Below, one piece after another: positions 28,312 to 37,596 of a stretch of 64,000 bases of DNA. The DNA comes from Salinicola endophyticus (GTDB lineage: Bacteria; Pseudomonadota; Gammaproteobacteria; Pseudomonadales; Halomonadaceae): positions 100,039 through 164,038 of the forward strand of contig NZ_PZJO01000009.1 of assembly GCF_003206575.1 (NCBI RefSeq), written 5' to 3'. The position numbers were made by a program, and so were the translations under genes. Position 1 is the first letter of the stretch; every line of letters begins with the position of its first letter. The notes beneath the pieces were generated by a model. It was not told the origin of the DNA and ran no database searches. It saw only the letters and a program-made list of their open reading frames with translations.

Positions 28312-29610
28312 ATGACCACACCGCGTATCGTGGTGGTCGGTGGAGGTGCCGGCGGCCTCGAGCTCGCGACCCGCCTGGGCCGCAAGCTGGGCAAACGCCA
28401 GCGCGCCGACATCGTGCTCGTCGACCGCAACCCCACCCACATCTGGAAACCGCTGCTGCACGAGGTCGCCACCGGCACCCTCGACTCGGGTCTCGACGAG
28501 GTCTCCTATCAGGGCCACTCGAAGCACAACGGCTACCGCTTTCAGCGCGGCACCCTGAGCGGCATCGACCGCGACGCCCGCACCATCACCCTGGAACCGA
28601 TACACGACGCCGACGACGTCGTGGTGCTGCCGGCACGCCAGATCGCCTACGACTACCTGGTCCTATCGGTGGGCAGCGTCTCCAACGACTTCGGCACCCC
28701 CGGCGTGGCCAAGCACTGTCACTTCATCGACAGCCCGCAGCAGGCGGAGGAGTTCCGCCGCAACATGCTCAACACCTTCCTGCGCTACAGCGATCCGGAA
28801 CGGCGCACCCACCCCAAGCTGACCGTCGGTCTGGTCGGCGCGGGGGCCACCGGGGTGGAGCTCGCGGCGGAGCTGTTCGGCGCTTCGAAGATGCTGCACA
28901 GCTACGGCTTCACCGCCCTCGACAGCGGCAAGCTCGAGGTGCACCTGATCGAGGCCGCCCCGCGTGTGCTGCCGGCGCTGCCCGAACGCATCAGCCGCGC
29001 GGTGCACGGCGAGCTCGAGCGCCTGGGGGTCAAGATCCATGTCGATACCCGGGTCACCGAAGCCAACGAGCACGGTTTCATCACCGCCGATGGCGAACCG
29101 CTGATGACCGACCTGAGCGTATGGGCGGCAGGTATCCGCGCCCCGGCCTTCCTCTCCGAGCTGGGCCTCGCCACCGAGCGCAATCATCAGCTCAAGGTGC
29201 ACCAGACGCTGCAGAGTCTCGACGACGAACGCATCTTCGCCTTCGGCGACTGCGCCGCCTGCCCCCAGGACGACGACAAGCGGGTGCCGCCACGGGCCCA
29301 GGCGGCTCATCAGCAGGCGACCCACTGCTACCACAACCTGCGCGCGGCGATGGCCGGCAAGCCGCTCAAGCCGTTCGTCTACCATGACCGCGGCTCGCTG
29401 ATCTCGCTGGCACACTTCGAGGCGGTCGGCAGCCTGATGCGCGGCACCTCGGCGCGCAGCCTGTTCATCGAGGGCCGGCTGGCGAAGCTGTTCTACGCCT
29501 CGCTCTATCGCATGCACCAGATGGCGATCCACGGCCTGTTCAAGACCGGCATGACGGTGGTCGTGGACGGGCTCAACCGTTACCTGCGCCCCAAGATGAA
29601 ACTGCACTGA
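28312..29610 (+). CDS. ndh: Type II NADH dehydrogenase
   Basis: Single-subunit, non-proton-pumping NADH:quinone oxidoreductase (432 aa), peripheral on the inner membrane. Two dinucleotide folds are visible: GGGAGG at residues 10-15 for FAD, and GLVGAGATGVELAAELFG near residue 180 for NADH. The FAD-closing motif IFAFGDCAACP and the quinone-site region PPRAQAAHQQA are present. The C-terminal amphipathic helix binds the membrane. AAGGAG 9 bases before the ATG at 28312 fixes the start. A TATACT -10-like hexamer is at 28103-28108. Confidence 0.96.
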   Translation: MTTPRIVVVGGGAGGLELATRLGRKLGKRQRADIVLVDRNPTHIWKPLLHEVATGTLDSGLDEVSYQGHSKHNGYRFQRGTLSGIDRDARTITLEPIHDADDVVVLPARQIAYDYLVLSVGSVSNDFGTPGVAKHCHFIDSPQQAEEFRRNMLNTFLRYSDPERRTHPKLTVGLVGAGATGVELAAELFGASKMLHSYGFTALDSGKLEVHLIEAAPRVLPALPERISRAVHGELERLGVKIHVDTRVTEANEHGFITADGEPLMTDLSVWAAGIRAPAFLSELGLATERNHQLKVHQTLQSLDDERIFAFGDCAACPQDDDKRVPPRAQAAHQQATHCYHNLRAAMAGKPLKPFVYHDRGSLISLAHFEAVGSLMRGTSARSLFIEGRLAKLFYASLYRMHQMAIHGLFKTGMTVVVDGLNRYLRPKMKLH

Positions 29611-29631
29611 GAGGGGGTGCCCCGCGCTCGC

Positions 29632-31983
29632 TCAGTCGAGCCGGGGCTCGGGCCACCAGGCCGGCAGCAGCGCCCGCGCCCGCGGTTGGGCGAAACGGTC
29701 GTCGAGCAGTTCGATGACGCCGCGGTCGCTGGCGGTGCGGATCACTCGCCCGGCGGCCTGAATCACCTTCTGCATGCCAGGATAGAAGTAGGTGTAGTCG
29801 TAGCCGCTGCCGAGCAGTGCCTGCAGGCGTTCGCGCATCTGCTCGTTGACCGGGTTGACCTGGGGCAACCCCAGTGTCGCGACGAAGGCACCGATCAGCC
29901 GCTCGCCGGGCAGATCGATGCCCTCGCCGAAGATCCCCCCCAGCACGGCAAAGCCCACCCCTGCCCCACCACTCTCGAAACGCGCCAGAAAGCTGGTCCG
30001 GGCGGCGTCATCCATCCGCGCTGCCTGGCGCCACTGCGGCACCTCGGGGTGACGCTGGGCCAAACGATCGGCGACCTGCTCCAGATAGGCGAAGCTCGAG
30101 AAGAAGGCGAGATAGTTGCCGCGGCGCTGATGGAAACCCGCGGCGATGCGCGCCACCAGAGGTTCGAGCGAGGCCTCGCGATGGGCGTAGCGGGTCGACA
30201 GCCGGGTGGCGATGCGCACCTCGAGCTGGCCGGCGGCAAAGGGCGAGCCCAGCGCCAGCCAGGGTGCTGCGTCGGGCACCCCGAGCAGATCGCGGAAGTA
30301 GCCCTGGGGCGAGAGCGTGGCGGAGAACAGGGTACCGCCATGGGCGGCGGCGAAGCGCGCGGCCAGAAACGGCGCCGGCACCACGTTGCGCAGGGTCAGC
30401 ATCGCCCCGGCCCGGCGCTGGCGTCCGCGCGGCGGCTGCCGGGTCAGGTCGCACAGGGAGTGGTTGCCGAACGTCTCGGCCACCCGGCACAGATGCTGCG
30501 CCTCGAAGGAGAAGCGCTGCAGCTCGCCGTCCAGCGCGATCGGCTGCTCGCTCTGATACTCGACGATCCGTGATACCGCGTGCTGCAGCGCGGCGATCAA
30601 CTTGCCCGGCAGACGCTCGAGCACGCGGTAGTCGCGAGTCGTCCCCGCCTCGTCCAGTTGCTCCGCCAGATCCTGCCAGGCCGTGGCGACCCGTGCCAGC
30701 GGGCGCTTGAGCGGCGCCGGCAGCTGCGGCATCAGGCGTCGAAAGGCGGCGTGATCGAGGGTCGCGGTATACATCCCGCGGCCGCGCTCGACCAGGTTGT
30801 GCGCCTCGTCCACCAGAATGCCCACCTGCCACTGCTGCTGCAGGGTCAGCGCGTAGAGCTGGGCGTGCAGATCGAAGTAGTAATTGACGTCGGCGACCAC
30901 CACATCGGCCCAGCGCGACATCTCCTGCCCCAGGTAGTAGGGGCAGACCTGGTGTTCGAGGGCCACCGCGCGCAGGCCGGCGCGGTCTAGCCAACCGCGC
31001 GCGGCCGCATCGGTCCGCGCCGCCGGCAGGCGGTCGTAGAAGCCCGCAGCGAGCGGGCAGGCTTCGCCATGGCACGCCTTGCCGGGGTGCTCGCAGGCCT
31101 TCTCCCGCGAGGTCAGCGTGAGCACCCGCAGCGGCAGCGCCGGTGTCGCCTCCCCCGCAGAAGACCCTGCGGGAGCTGGCGCCTCGGCGCAGGCCGCTGA
31201 CACCCCGGGCGGACGCGCACCGAGCTGTTCCAGGGCTTCCAGCGCCAGCTGCTGGCCGGTGTTGCGCGCGGTGAGAAAGAACACCCGGTCGAGCGGTTCG
31301 CCGGGCATCGCCTTGAGCATCGGGAACAGCGTCCCCAGCGTCTTGCCGATGCCGGTGGGCGCCTGCAGCAGCAGCCAGCGCCGGGTGTGGGTGGCCTTGT
31401 AGACCGCCTCCGCGAGTTCGCGCTGGCCGGCGCGGAAGTCGGCGAACGGGAAGTTCAGCGCCACCAGCGCGGCGTCGCGCCGGCGGCGATGGGCCAGCTC
31501 CTGCTGGGCCCAGGCCAGAAAGCGCTGACAGTGGGTCTCGAACACCTCGCGCAGCTCAGACGCGCTGCAGCGCTGGCTGAGCGGCGTCTCGCGCTGGCTG
31601 GCGATATCGAAATAGACCAGGGTCACGTCGAGCTGATCGAGCCCCCGCGCCAGGCACAGCAAGTGACCGTAGACCTGAGCCTGGGCCCAATGCAGGGCGC
31701 GCTGGTTGGCCGGCTGGCGCGCCAGATCGCCGCGGTGGGTCTTGATCTCCTCGAGCCGGTTGGCATCGGGATCGTAGCCATCGGCGAGTCCGCGCACCTC
31801 GAGATGCGCATAGTGCCCGGCGAGCGCCACCTCACGCTCGTAGCGCTCGCCGCGGCGCTCGCTCACCACCCGGTGGCCGGCGATGCCCTCCTGGGCCGAA
31901 GGCGATGGCGTGAAGCGCAGATCGAGATCCCCCGCCTTGGCCGAGAACTCGCACAGGGCGCGCACCGCGATACGGTAACTCAC
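29632..31983 (-). CDS. XPD/DinG-like DNA helicase with N-terminal RecB/Cas4-like nuclease domain
   Basis: A 783-residue superfamily 2 Fe-S helicase fused to a nuclease domain. Residues 1-130 carry PD-(D/E)XK signs: D68 in LADGYDP, E79-I-K81, and a QAQVY (Q-x3-Y) motif at 101-105. The helicase has Walker A APTGIGKT (208-215), Fe-S candidates C297, C304, C309 and C347, and the DEAH box at 392-395. Its GTG start overlaps the stop of the FAN1 gene by four bases (GTGA), indicating translational coupling and a shared role, presumably in crosslink or branched-DNA repair. It is convergent with ndh, 21 bases apart. Polarity and substrates are unknown. Confidence 0.88.
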   Translation of the reverse strand: MSYRIAVRALCEFSAKAGDLDLRFTPSPSAQEGIAGHRVVSERRGERYEREVALAGHYAHLEVRGLADGYDPDANRLEEIKTHRGDLARQPANQRALHWAQAQVYGHLLCLARGLDQLDVTLVYFDIASQRETPLSQRCSASELREVFETHCQRFLAWAQQELAHRRRRDAALVALNFPFADFRAGQRELAEAVYKATHTRRWLLLQAPTGIGKTLGTLFPMLKAMPGEPLDRVFFLTARNTGQQLALEALEQLGARPPGVSAACAEAPAPAGSSAGEATPALPLRVLTLTSREKACEHPGKACHGEACPLAAGFYDRLPAARTDAAARGWLDRAGLRAVALEHQVCPYYLGQEMSRWADVVVADVNYYFDLHAQLYALTLQQQWQVGILVDEAHNLVERGRGMYTATLDHAAFRRLMPQLPAPLKRPLARVATAWQDLAEQLDEAGTTRDYRVLERLPGKLIAALQHAVSRIVEYQSEQPIALDGELQRFSFEAQHLCRVAETFGNHSLCDLTRQPPRGRQRRAGAMLTLRNVVPAPFLAARFAAAHGGTLFSATLSPQGYFRDLLGVPDAAPWLALGSPFAAGQLEVRIATRLSTRYAHREASLEPLVARIAAGFHQRRGNYLAFFSSFAYLEQVADRLAQRHPEVPQWRQAARMDDAARTSFLARFESGGAGVGFAVLGGIFGEGIDLPGERLIGAFVATLGLPQVNPVNEQMRERLQALLGSGYDYTYFYPGMQKVIQAAGRVIRTASDRGVIELLDDRFAQPRARALLPAWWPEPRLD

Positions 31984-33731
31984 GCCGAGCGACCACCCGG
32001 AGCGCGCGCCAGCGGCACGCCGCCATCCTCTGCCGTCGCGTCCGGCCCGCTCGCCGCGGCGTCCAGGCTCTGCTCCTCCCAGCTGACATAGCAGACGCTG
32101 ACCGGCATGGCGTGCTCGGCGCAGAAAGCGAGCCAGCGCTTCTGGTTGTCCTGCAGGCGGTCCCCGGGTCCCTTCACCTCGATCATGCGGTAGCGCGCCT
32201 CACCCGGCCAGAACTGGATCAGATCCGGCATGCCGGCGCGGTTGGCACGAATATCGCCCAGCAGACGCTCGAACCACAGCCGCAGATGGCGCGCAGGAAG
32301 ACACGTCAGTGCCAGCTCCAGCGTGGTTTCGTCGAGCGCCCCCCAGGCCACGAAAGGCGACTGTATGCCGTGCTTGGCGTGAAAGCGCTGACGCACGATG
32401 TCGCGATAGTCATCACGCGCCAGCGTCGCCAGGCAGGCCGCGAACTGCGCCTGGCGCCGGGTGTGGAAGTCCTAGTCGAAGAGGTCGGCGGGGCCGCTGT
32501 GGAACGGGTGGAAGAAGGCCCCCGGCAGCGGCGCGAAGATCGCCTCCCAGCAGAGCAGGCCGAAGAGCGCATTGATCAGGGTGTTCTCGACATAGATCAC
32601 CGGCGCATCGTCGCGGCTCAGATGCGCCGCCACCGCGCCCTCGACCCAGCCGCTACGCGACAGCGTCAGTGTGATGCGCTCGGGCTCGGCCGGCACTGCG
32701 GTGTCGCGCCGCGGCAACCCCAGCTTGCGCCGCAGACGCGGTACGATGCGCCCCAGCGCCTGGGCCTCGGCGGCACTCACCGGCGCGGCCTCGGCACGCT
32801 GGGCCAGTTGCCAGGCATCGTCGAAGCGTGCCAGGCGTTCGAGCACCCGAACCCGGCGTAGACGCGCTTCCGGCGCGGCACTGTCGTGGTAGAGCGCCAG
32901 CGCCTGCTGCAGCTCGCCGTGGCGCTCACAGCGATAGGCGAGCTTGTAGAGCAGCCGGCCACGGCGCCGCTCCAGCCAGGGGTTGTCGAAGGGCTCACGC
33001 GGGATCGCGGCGAGCAGGTCAGCCAGCGGCTCGTCGGCGTCGAAGCGCTCGCGGCAGCGATGCAGATGGTGGTAAGCCTCAAGTTCACCGCGCCGCGAGA
33101 AGGCCCGTGACGATGCCGCCAGGGGAACGGACTCGAAGCGGTAGACGCCCAGATCCGCGAGCACGAACTCCGACCACTGCTGACGCAGGTTACCGAAGAA
33201 CATCAGCCGGAAGCGCTCGCCGATGGCATCGACGGTCAACCGGTAGTGGGTATCGTCGAGGCTCGGCAACCATGCCGGCAACGCTCGCGGCGCCGGCGAC
33301 TCGGCCGCCAGCGCCTCGCGCCAGGCCGTCTTGCCCGTGCTGCGCGAAAGCCCCAGCTCGGCCAGCCACGGCGCCAGGTCGGCGGCAAGCTCGCTTTTGG
33401 TCGTCAAGGCGAAGAGTGCCGGCAGCGCCAGCTCGGCATCGGTCTCGACCCAGCCGGCAGCGATCAGCGGCGCCGCCGCCGTTTCCGTGTCACCGATCTC
33501 GGCATAGCACAGCCGGCTGGCGCGGAAGTCGACGCCCTTGCGCATCACCATGCGCACCAACAGCGCCCGGGAGGGCCGCGGCAGCGCCTCGAAGGCGGCG
33601 ATGAAGTCACGCTCCTCGACCGACAACAGGTCGGCGTAACGCGACCCGAGCCAGTCGAGCACGGTGTGGAAATTGGCCAGGTAGTAGAACGGGTCGTCGA
33701 GCGTGGGCAACGCCATAGGGGAGTATCGCAT
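31980..33731 (-). pseudogene. FAN1-type VRR-NUC nuclease interrupted by an in-frame amber codon
   Basis: Homologue of FAN1, a structure-specific nuclease for interstrand-crosslink repair. The reading frame is continuous for 583 codons except for a TAG at codon 420 (32472-32474). The upstream 419 codons hold the N-terminal and TPR-like helical domains, ending PADLFD. Downstream of the TAG the frame resumes with DFHTRRQAQFAA and then the VRR-NUC catalytic core: GMPDLIQFW (D502) and IEVKG (E517, K519). No frameshift is needed. A GTG at 32396 could allow reinitiation but has no ribosome site and would lack the junction. It is coupled by GTGA to the helicase gene. It may be a nonsense mutant, a sequencing error or a read-through site. 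Confidence 0.88.
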
Positions 33732-33959
33732 GGAGAGTGGCGAGTGAACTGGCTAAGCATACAGGTTCCGGCCTCGCCATCGAAGTCGCCTCGGCGCCAT
33801 CCGGTTCGGCGGCGAGCGCTCGAAGCGCATGCCTATCTGGGCTAACCTCGGGGTCTGAGCGGGCCGACGCAATACCGCCATACCGGGTGGCGACGCCCTG
33901 CTCCTCTTCGTTCTCCACCTCGGCCATCGTCCCCGGGCCTGCCACTGCAGGAGTCCATC

Positions 33960-35603
33960 ATGCAGCATTTCTACAACGCCGCCGACACCCTGATCGATGA
34001 CGTCCTCGCCGGCGTCAGTGCGCTGACGGACGTGCGTATCGCCGAACCCAGCCAGCATCTGCGCATTCTGGTCCGCGCCGACTGGGATCGCGAGCACCAC
34101 GGGCGTGACCAGGTCGCCCTGCTCTCCGGCGGTGGTGGCGGCCACGAGCCGGCCCACGCCGGCTTCATCGGCGAGGGCATGCTGACCGGCGCGGTGGTCG
34201 GTGGGCTGTTCGCCTCGCCCAGCGTCGATGCGGTACTCGCCGCGATTCGCGAAGTGTGCGGCGCGGCCGGCTGTCTGCTGATCGTCAAGAACTACACCGG
34301 CGACCGGCTCAATTTCGGCCTCGCCGCCGAGCAGGCGCGCCAGGAGGGCCTGGCGGTGTCGATGGTGATCGTCGGCGACGATATCGCCCTGCCCGATGCG
34401 CCCCAGCCCCGCGGCATCGCCGGCACCCTGATCGTGCACAAGCTGGCCGGCTGGCTGGCAACACAGCAGACCCCGCTGGAGACCTTGAGCGAACGCGTCG
34501 ACGCCGCCCTGCCGCGGATCGCCTCGCTGGGGCTGGCGCTCTCCCACGCCGCTCGCCCGGGCGAAGCGAAGGCGCCCTGCGCCCCGGAGCTGGGCCTGGG
34601 CATTCACAACGAGAGCGGCGTGCGAAGAGTCGAGCCGGAGAGTGCCAGCGAGGCGGTGGAGACCCTGCTGGCGCCGCTCACCGAGACTCTCTCCGCGCGC
34701 GGTTACGCACCACCCTACGTGGCCCTGCTCAACAATCTGGGCGGCGCCGCCGAACAGGAGATGCAGGTGCTCGCCGCCAGCCTGTTGGTCAATCGCCGCG
34801 GGCTGGCGCTCTCTGGCGTGATCGGGCCGGCAGCGATGATGACGTCGCTCGATATGCAGGGCTTCTCGATCACGCTAGTGGCGGCCGACGACGATCTGGT
34901 CAGCGCGCTCGCCGCCCCGACCACCGCGCCCGCCTGGCCGGGGCTGAACACCCCTTGCGCGCCGGCCCGCTTCACGCCCCAGGTCAGTGAGACAACTGTG
35001 CCCGAGCATGTCGAGCGCGACGCCGCGGTGGAGACACGCCTGCATGCGGCAATCGAGATTCTGCGCGACTCACGCCAGGCGCTCGACGACCTGGATGCCC
35101 GCAGCGGCGATGGCGATGCCGGCACCAGCCTGGCCAGCGGCGCCGAGGCCGTCGCCAGACGGCTAGACGCCGGCCAGCTCGAAAGCGCCCGGCCGGGCGC
35201 GCTGTTCGGCGCCATCGGCGCCTGCCTCGCCCGTGACATGGGCGGCTCCAGCGGCGTGCTGCTGTCGATCCTGTTCACCGCAGCGGGGGCCGAGCTGGCC
35301 GAGAACGACGATCTCGCCGCGGCACTGGCGGTGGGCATCGAGCGCATGCAGCGCTACGGCGGTGCGGCACAGGGCGACCGCACCCTGCTCGATGCGCTGA
35401 TACCGGCGGTGGAGACGCTGCGCGAGGGTGGCGATCTGGCGCTGGCGGCCGAGCGCGCGCGGGAAGGTGCCGATGCCACCGCGACGATGGCCCGTGCTGG
35501 CGCCGGGCGCTCCGCCTATCTGCCGGAGAGCGCCCTGCAGGGGGTGACAGATCCCGGTGCCGAGGCGGTGGCGCGGGTACTGGGCGCGCTGGCCGAAGCC
35601 TGA
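33960..35603 (+). CDS. dhaKL: Dihydroxyacetone kinase, fused DhaK-DhaL, ATP type
   Basis: Single-chain dihydroxyacetone kinase (547 aa). The DAK1 half (about 1-335) binds substrate through a hemiaminal to H216 in GLGIHNESG, and has the SGGGGGHEPAHAGF substrate loop. The DAK2 half (about 355-547) binds ATP, with acidic metal ligands in DLDARSGDGDAGTS (GDGD at 383-386). The fused form uses ATP, unlike the PTS-dependent DhaKLM. AGGAG precedes the ATG. No glycerol dehydrogenase is adjacent. It is divergent from the FAN1-helicase unit and is followed by a tandem repeat. Confidence 0.93.
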   Translation: MQHFYNAADTLIDDVLAGVSALTDVRIAEPSQHLRILVRADWDREHHGRDQVALLSGGGGGHEPAHAGFIGEGMLTGAVVGGLFASPSVDAVLAAIREVCGAAGCLLIVKNYTGDRLNFGLAAEQARQEGLAVSMVIVGDDIALPDAPQPRGIAGTLIVHKLAGWLATQQTPLETLSERVDAALPRIASLGLALSHAARPGEAKAPCAPELGLGIHNESGVRRVEPESASEAVETLLAPLTETLSARGYAPPYVALLNNLGGAAEQEMQVLAASLLVNRRGLALSGVIGPAAMMTSLDMQGFSITLVAADDDLVSALAAPTTAPAWPGLNTPCAPARFTPQVSETTVPEHVERDAAVETRLHAAIEILRDSRQALDDLDARSGDGDAGTSLASGAEAVARRLDAGQLESARPGALFGAIGACLARDMGGSSGVLLSILFTAAGAELAENDDLAAALAVGIERMQRYGGAAQGDRTLLDALIPAVETLREGGDLALAAERAREGADATATMARAGAGRSAYLPESALQGVTDPGAEAVARVLGALAEA

Positions 35604-35612
35604 ACGCGCGGG

Positions 35613-35780
35613 CTGTCTACGGTGCCCGATGCCGCACCCTGTCTATCTATGGCGCCCGATGTCGCGCCCTGTCTATCTATGGCGCCCGGTGCCGCGCCCT
35701 GGCTATCTATGGCGCCCGGTGCCGCACCCCGTCTATGGCGCCCGATACCGCGCCCTGTCTATGCCACCCATCGCTGCGCC
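35613..35780. repeat. Tandem array of six 26/30-bp units between dhaKL and parA
   Basis: Six head-to-tail copies occupy 35613-35638 (26), 35639-35668 (30), 35669-35698 (30), 35699-35728 (30), 35729-35754 (26) and 35755-35780 (26, degenerate). The long unit reads CTGTCTATCTATGGCGCCCG then ATGTCGCGCC; the 26-bp units lack a CTAT-type 4-base step. Each contains GGCGC with GCGCC eight bases later, so each can form a small hairpin. The array ends exactly at the parA stop and begins 9 bases after the dhaKL stop. Confidence 0.85.
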
Positions 35781-36527
35781 TCAGGCGTCGAGATCGGCCT
35801 TGAGCTCGCGCCACAGCTGGCGGTACGCCAGGGTCGCGCGGCTGCGCGGTGCCAGGTCGGCCAGCGGCCGACACTCGAGGCTCATGCGTTCGACATCGCT
35901 GGCATAGGGAATCCAGCTGCGCATGGGCCGGCCGAGTGCCGCCGGGGGTGAATCGATCCAGTCGCGGTGCAGGGTGCGCCGCCGGTCGACCAGATTGAAG
36001 AAGGGCGAGAGCCGCTCGCGCTGACGCTTCTTGAGATCGAGATGATCGAGCATGCGCGAGAAGGCCTGCACCGAGAGCGGGCTGGGGATGGTCGGTACCA
36101 GGATACGGTCGGCGGCGCGGATCAGCTGCTCCGCCAGTGTCGAGAGCCCCGGCGGGCAGTCGAGGATCATCAGCCCGTACTCTTCGCCGAACGGTTCGAT
36201 CAGCCGCTTGAGGTGCTTGTCACCATCGGCGCTGGCGTCGAGCAGGCGATCCAGCTCGCGCAGGCGGATATCCGCCGGCAGCAGGTCGAAGCGCTCCCAA
36301 GGGGTGTGCTGCACCTGCTCGCCGAGCGGTGACTTGCCGGCGAGCAGCTTGGAGACCTTCTTGCTCAGCCCGCTCTCGCCGCCCAGTACCCAGGTCGAGG
36401 CGCCCTGGGCGTCGAGATCCCACAGCAGCACCGGCACCCGATCGCGATTGGCTTCCCGGGCCAGATTGACCGCCGCCGAGGTCTTGCCCACTCCGCCCTT
36501 CAAGTTGTGCAGCGCCACGACCTTCAT
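35781..36527 (-). CDS. Orphan ParA-family ATPase
   Basis: A 248-residue ParA/MinD-like ATPase. The deviant Walker A LKGGVGKTS is at residues 9-17, with the signature Lys in KGG. Walker A' DLDAQGAS and switch DCPPGLSTL follow. No ParB-like partner, parS-like repeat or Fe-S CxxC motif is adjacent, so it is not an obvious partition locus, and it is not the soj/parA of the chromosome origin. Its cargo is unknown. I start at the ATG at 36527; a GTG four codons upstream is possible. The 26/30-bp array abuts its 3' end. Confidence 0.88.
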   Translation of the reverse strand: MKVVALHNLKGGVGKTSAAVNLAREANRDRVPVLLWDLDAQGASTWVLGGESGLSKKVSKLLAGKSPLGEQVQHTPWERFDLLPADIRLRELDRLLDASADGDKHLKRLIEPFGEEYGLMILDCPPGLSTLAEQLIRAADRILVPTIPSPLSVQAFSRMLDHLDLKKRQRERLSPFFNLVDRRRTLHRDWIDSPPAALGRPMRSWIPYASDVERMSLECRPLADLAPRSRATLAYRQLWRELKADLDA

Positions 36528-36563
36528 GCTCTCGACCACCCAACATTAACATATCGTTACAGT

Positions 36564-36893
36564 TTAGGGGCTTGGGCTCTCTGGCGTGATGACAATTCGA
36601 TGACAATCGTTGTCACGCTGCGCCAGCCAGTGCCGCTTCTGTGCCGCGCCAAGACGCTTGATCGCCGCCTCCCGCTTGAGCGCCTCGCTCTGGCTACCCA
36701 CTCGCTCGACGTGACGCAGCGTCAGTGGCCCGCGCCCACGCAGCGCACGTGCCCCCTTGCCTCGACTGTGCTCGGCGAAGCGCCGCGCGACGTCGGTGGT
36801 AATGCCGGTATAGAGCGCGCCGGCGGCGGTCTCGATCAGATAGAGATACCAGGGGCGGTCGGCGCCCCCCGCCTCGCGGCCGCACTCGCTCAC
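36564..36893 (-). CDS. GIY-YIG domain protein (UPF0213-like)
   Basis: A single-domain GIY-YIG nuclease-fold protein of about 109 aa, related to YhbQ. The first motif is WYLYLIETAAGALYTGIT, followed by DVARRFAEHSRGKGA and a C-terminal ALKREAAIKRLG helix with the conserved Glu. The frame is open beyond 37000, but homology begins near PWYLYLIE. I chose the GTG at 36893, which has GAGGG about 10 bases upstream and lies 13 bases after the rpe stop, suggesting co-transcription with rpe. Small YhbQ-type proteins act on damaged or branched DNA in vitro. Confidence 0.85.
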   Translation of the reverse strand: MSECGREAGGADRPWYLYLIETAAGALYTGITTDVARRFAEHSRGKGARALRGRGPLTLRHVERVGSQSEALKREAAIKRLGAAQKRHWLAQRDNDCHRIVITPESPSP

Positions 36894-36906
36894 TGCCGCC
36901 ACGCCC

Positions 36907-37596
36907 TCAATCCAGGCTCGCGAGGGCGCTGCGCATCTCGCCGAGCACGCCATCGTAGCGATTCGGGTCGTCGAGGCTGCGCGCCTTGAAGATCGACGAG
37001 CCGGAGACGAAGGTATCCGCGCCGGCGCGGGCGATCTCGGCGATGTTCTGCGGCGAGACACCGCCATCGATCTCCAGCCGGATCGGCAGCCCGCTGGCAT
37101 CGATCCGGCGCCGCGCCGCCTGGAGCTTGTCGAGCGCGGCGGGAATGAACGACTGGCCGCCGAAGCCGGGGTTGACGCTCATCAAAAGGATCATGTCGAG
37201 CTTGTCCATCACGTAGTCGAGATAGGAGAGCGGCGTAGCCGGATTGAACACCAGCCCGGCCTTGCAGCCACGGCTCTTGATCAACTGCAGCGAGCGGTCG
37301 ATATGCTCCGAGGCTTCCGGGTGGAAGGTGACATAGCTGGCCCCGGCGTCGATGAAATCACCGATCAGTTGATCCACCGGCTTGACCATCAGATGGCAGT
37401 CGATCGGCGCGGTGACCCCGTGCTTGCGCAGCGCCTCGCAGACCATGGGTCCCATGGTCAGGTTGGGCACGTAGTGGTTGTCCATCACGTCGAAATGGAT
37501 CATGTCGGCGCCGGAGGCCAGGACATCATCCACTTCCTGTCCCAGGCAGGCGAAGTTGGCGGAAAGAATCGAGGGAGCAATCTTGAAATCACGCAT
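36907..37596 (-). CDS. rpe: Ribulose-phosphate 3-epimerase
   Basis: Interconverts ribulose 5-phosphate and xylulose 5-phosphate in the pentose phosphate pathway. The TIM barrel shows the first strand [10 protein letters not shown], metal ligands in [12 protein letters not shown] and IDCHLMV, the loop [10 protein letters not shown] and phosphate site EIDGGV. 229 aa is typical. CAGGA lies 11 bases before the ATG. GIY-YIG follows closely. It is divergent from ggt. Confidence 0.97.
   Translation of the reverse strand: MRDFKIAPSILSANFACLGQEVDDVLASGADMIHFDVMDNHYVPNLTMGPMVCEALRKHGVTAPIDCHLMVKPVDQLIGDFIDAGASYVTFHPEASEHIDRSLQLIKSRGCKAGLVFNPATPLSYLDYVMDKLDMILLMSVNPGFGGQSFIPAALDKLQAARRRIDASGLPIRLEIDGGVSPQNIAEIARAGADTFVSGSSIFKARSLDDPNRYDGVLGEMRSALASLD

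Noticed and set aside
31980-32396. The VRR-NUC fragment as an independent small nuclease gene
   Set aside because: Its GTG has no ribosome site, and the 25 codons between the amber and this GTG are still FAN1-like in the same frame, so it is part of the interrupted gene.
35613-35780. CRISPR array
   Set aside because: The units are directly adjacent with no unique spacers, and no cas genes are nearby. The Cas4-like motif belongs to the helicase fusion.
35557-35907. A repeat protein with 10-residue Y-L-W-R-P-type units
   Set aside because: The frame is only a reading of the 30-bp tandem array, has no ribosome site, and runs into the antisense of parA. The 26-bp units break the periodic frame.
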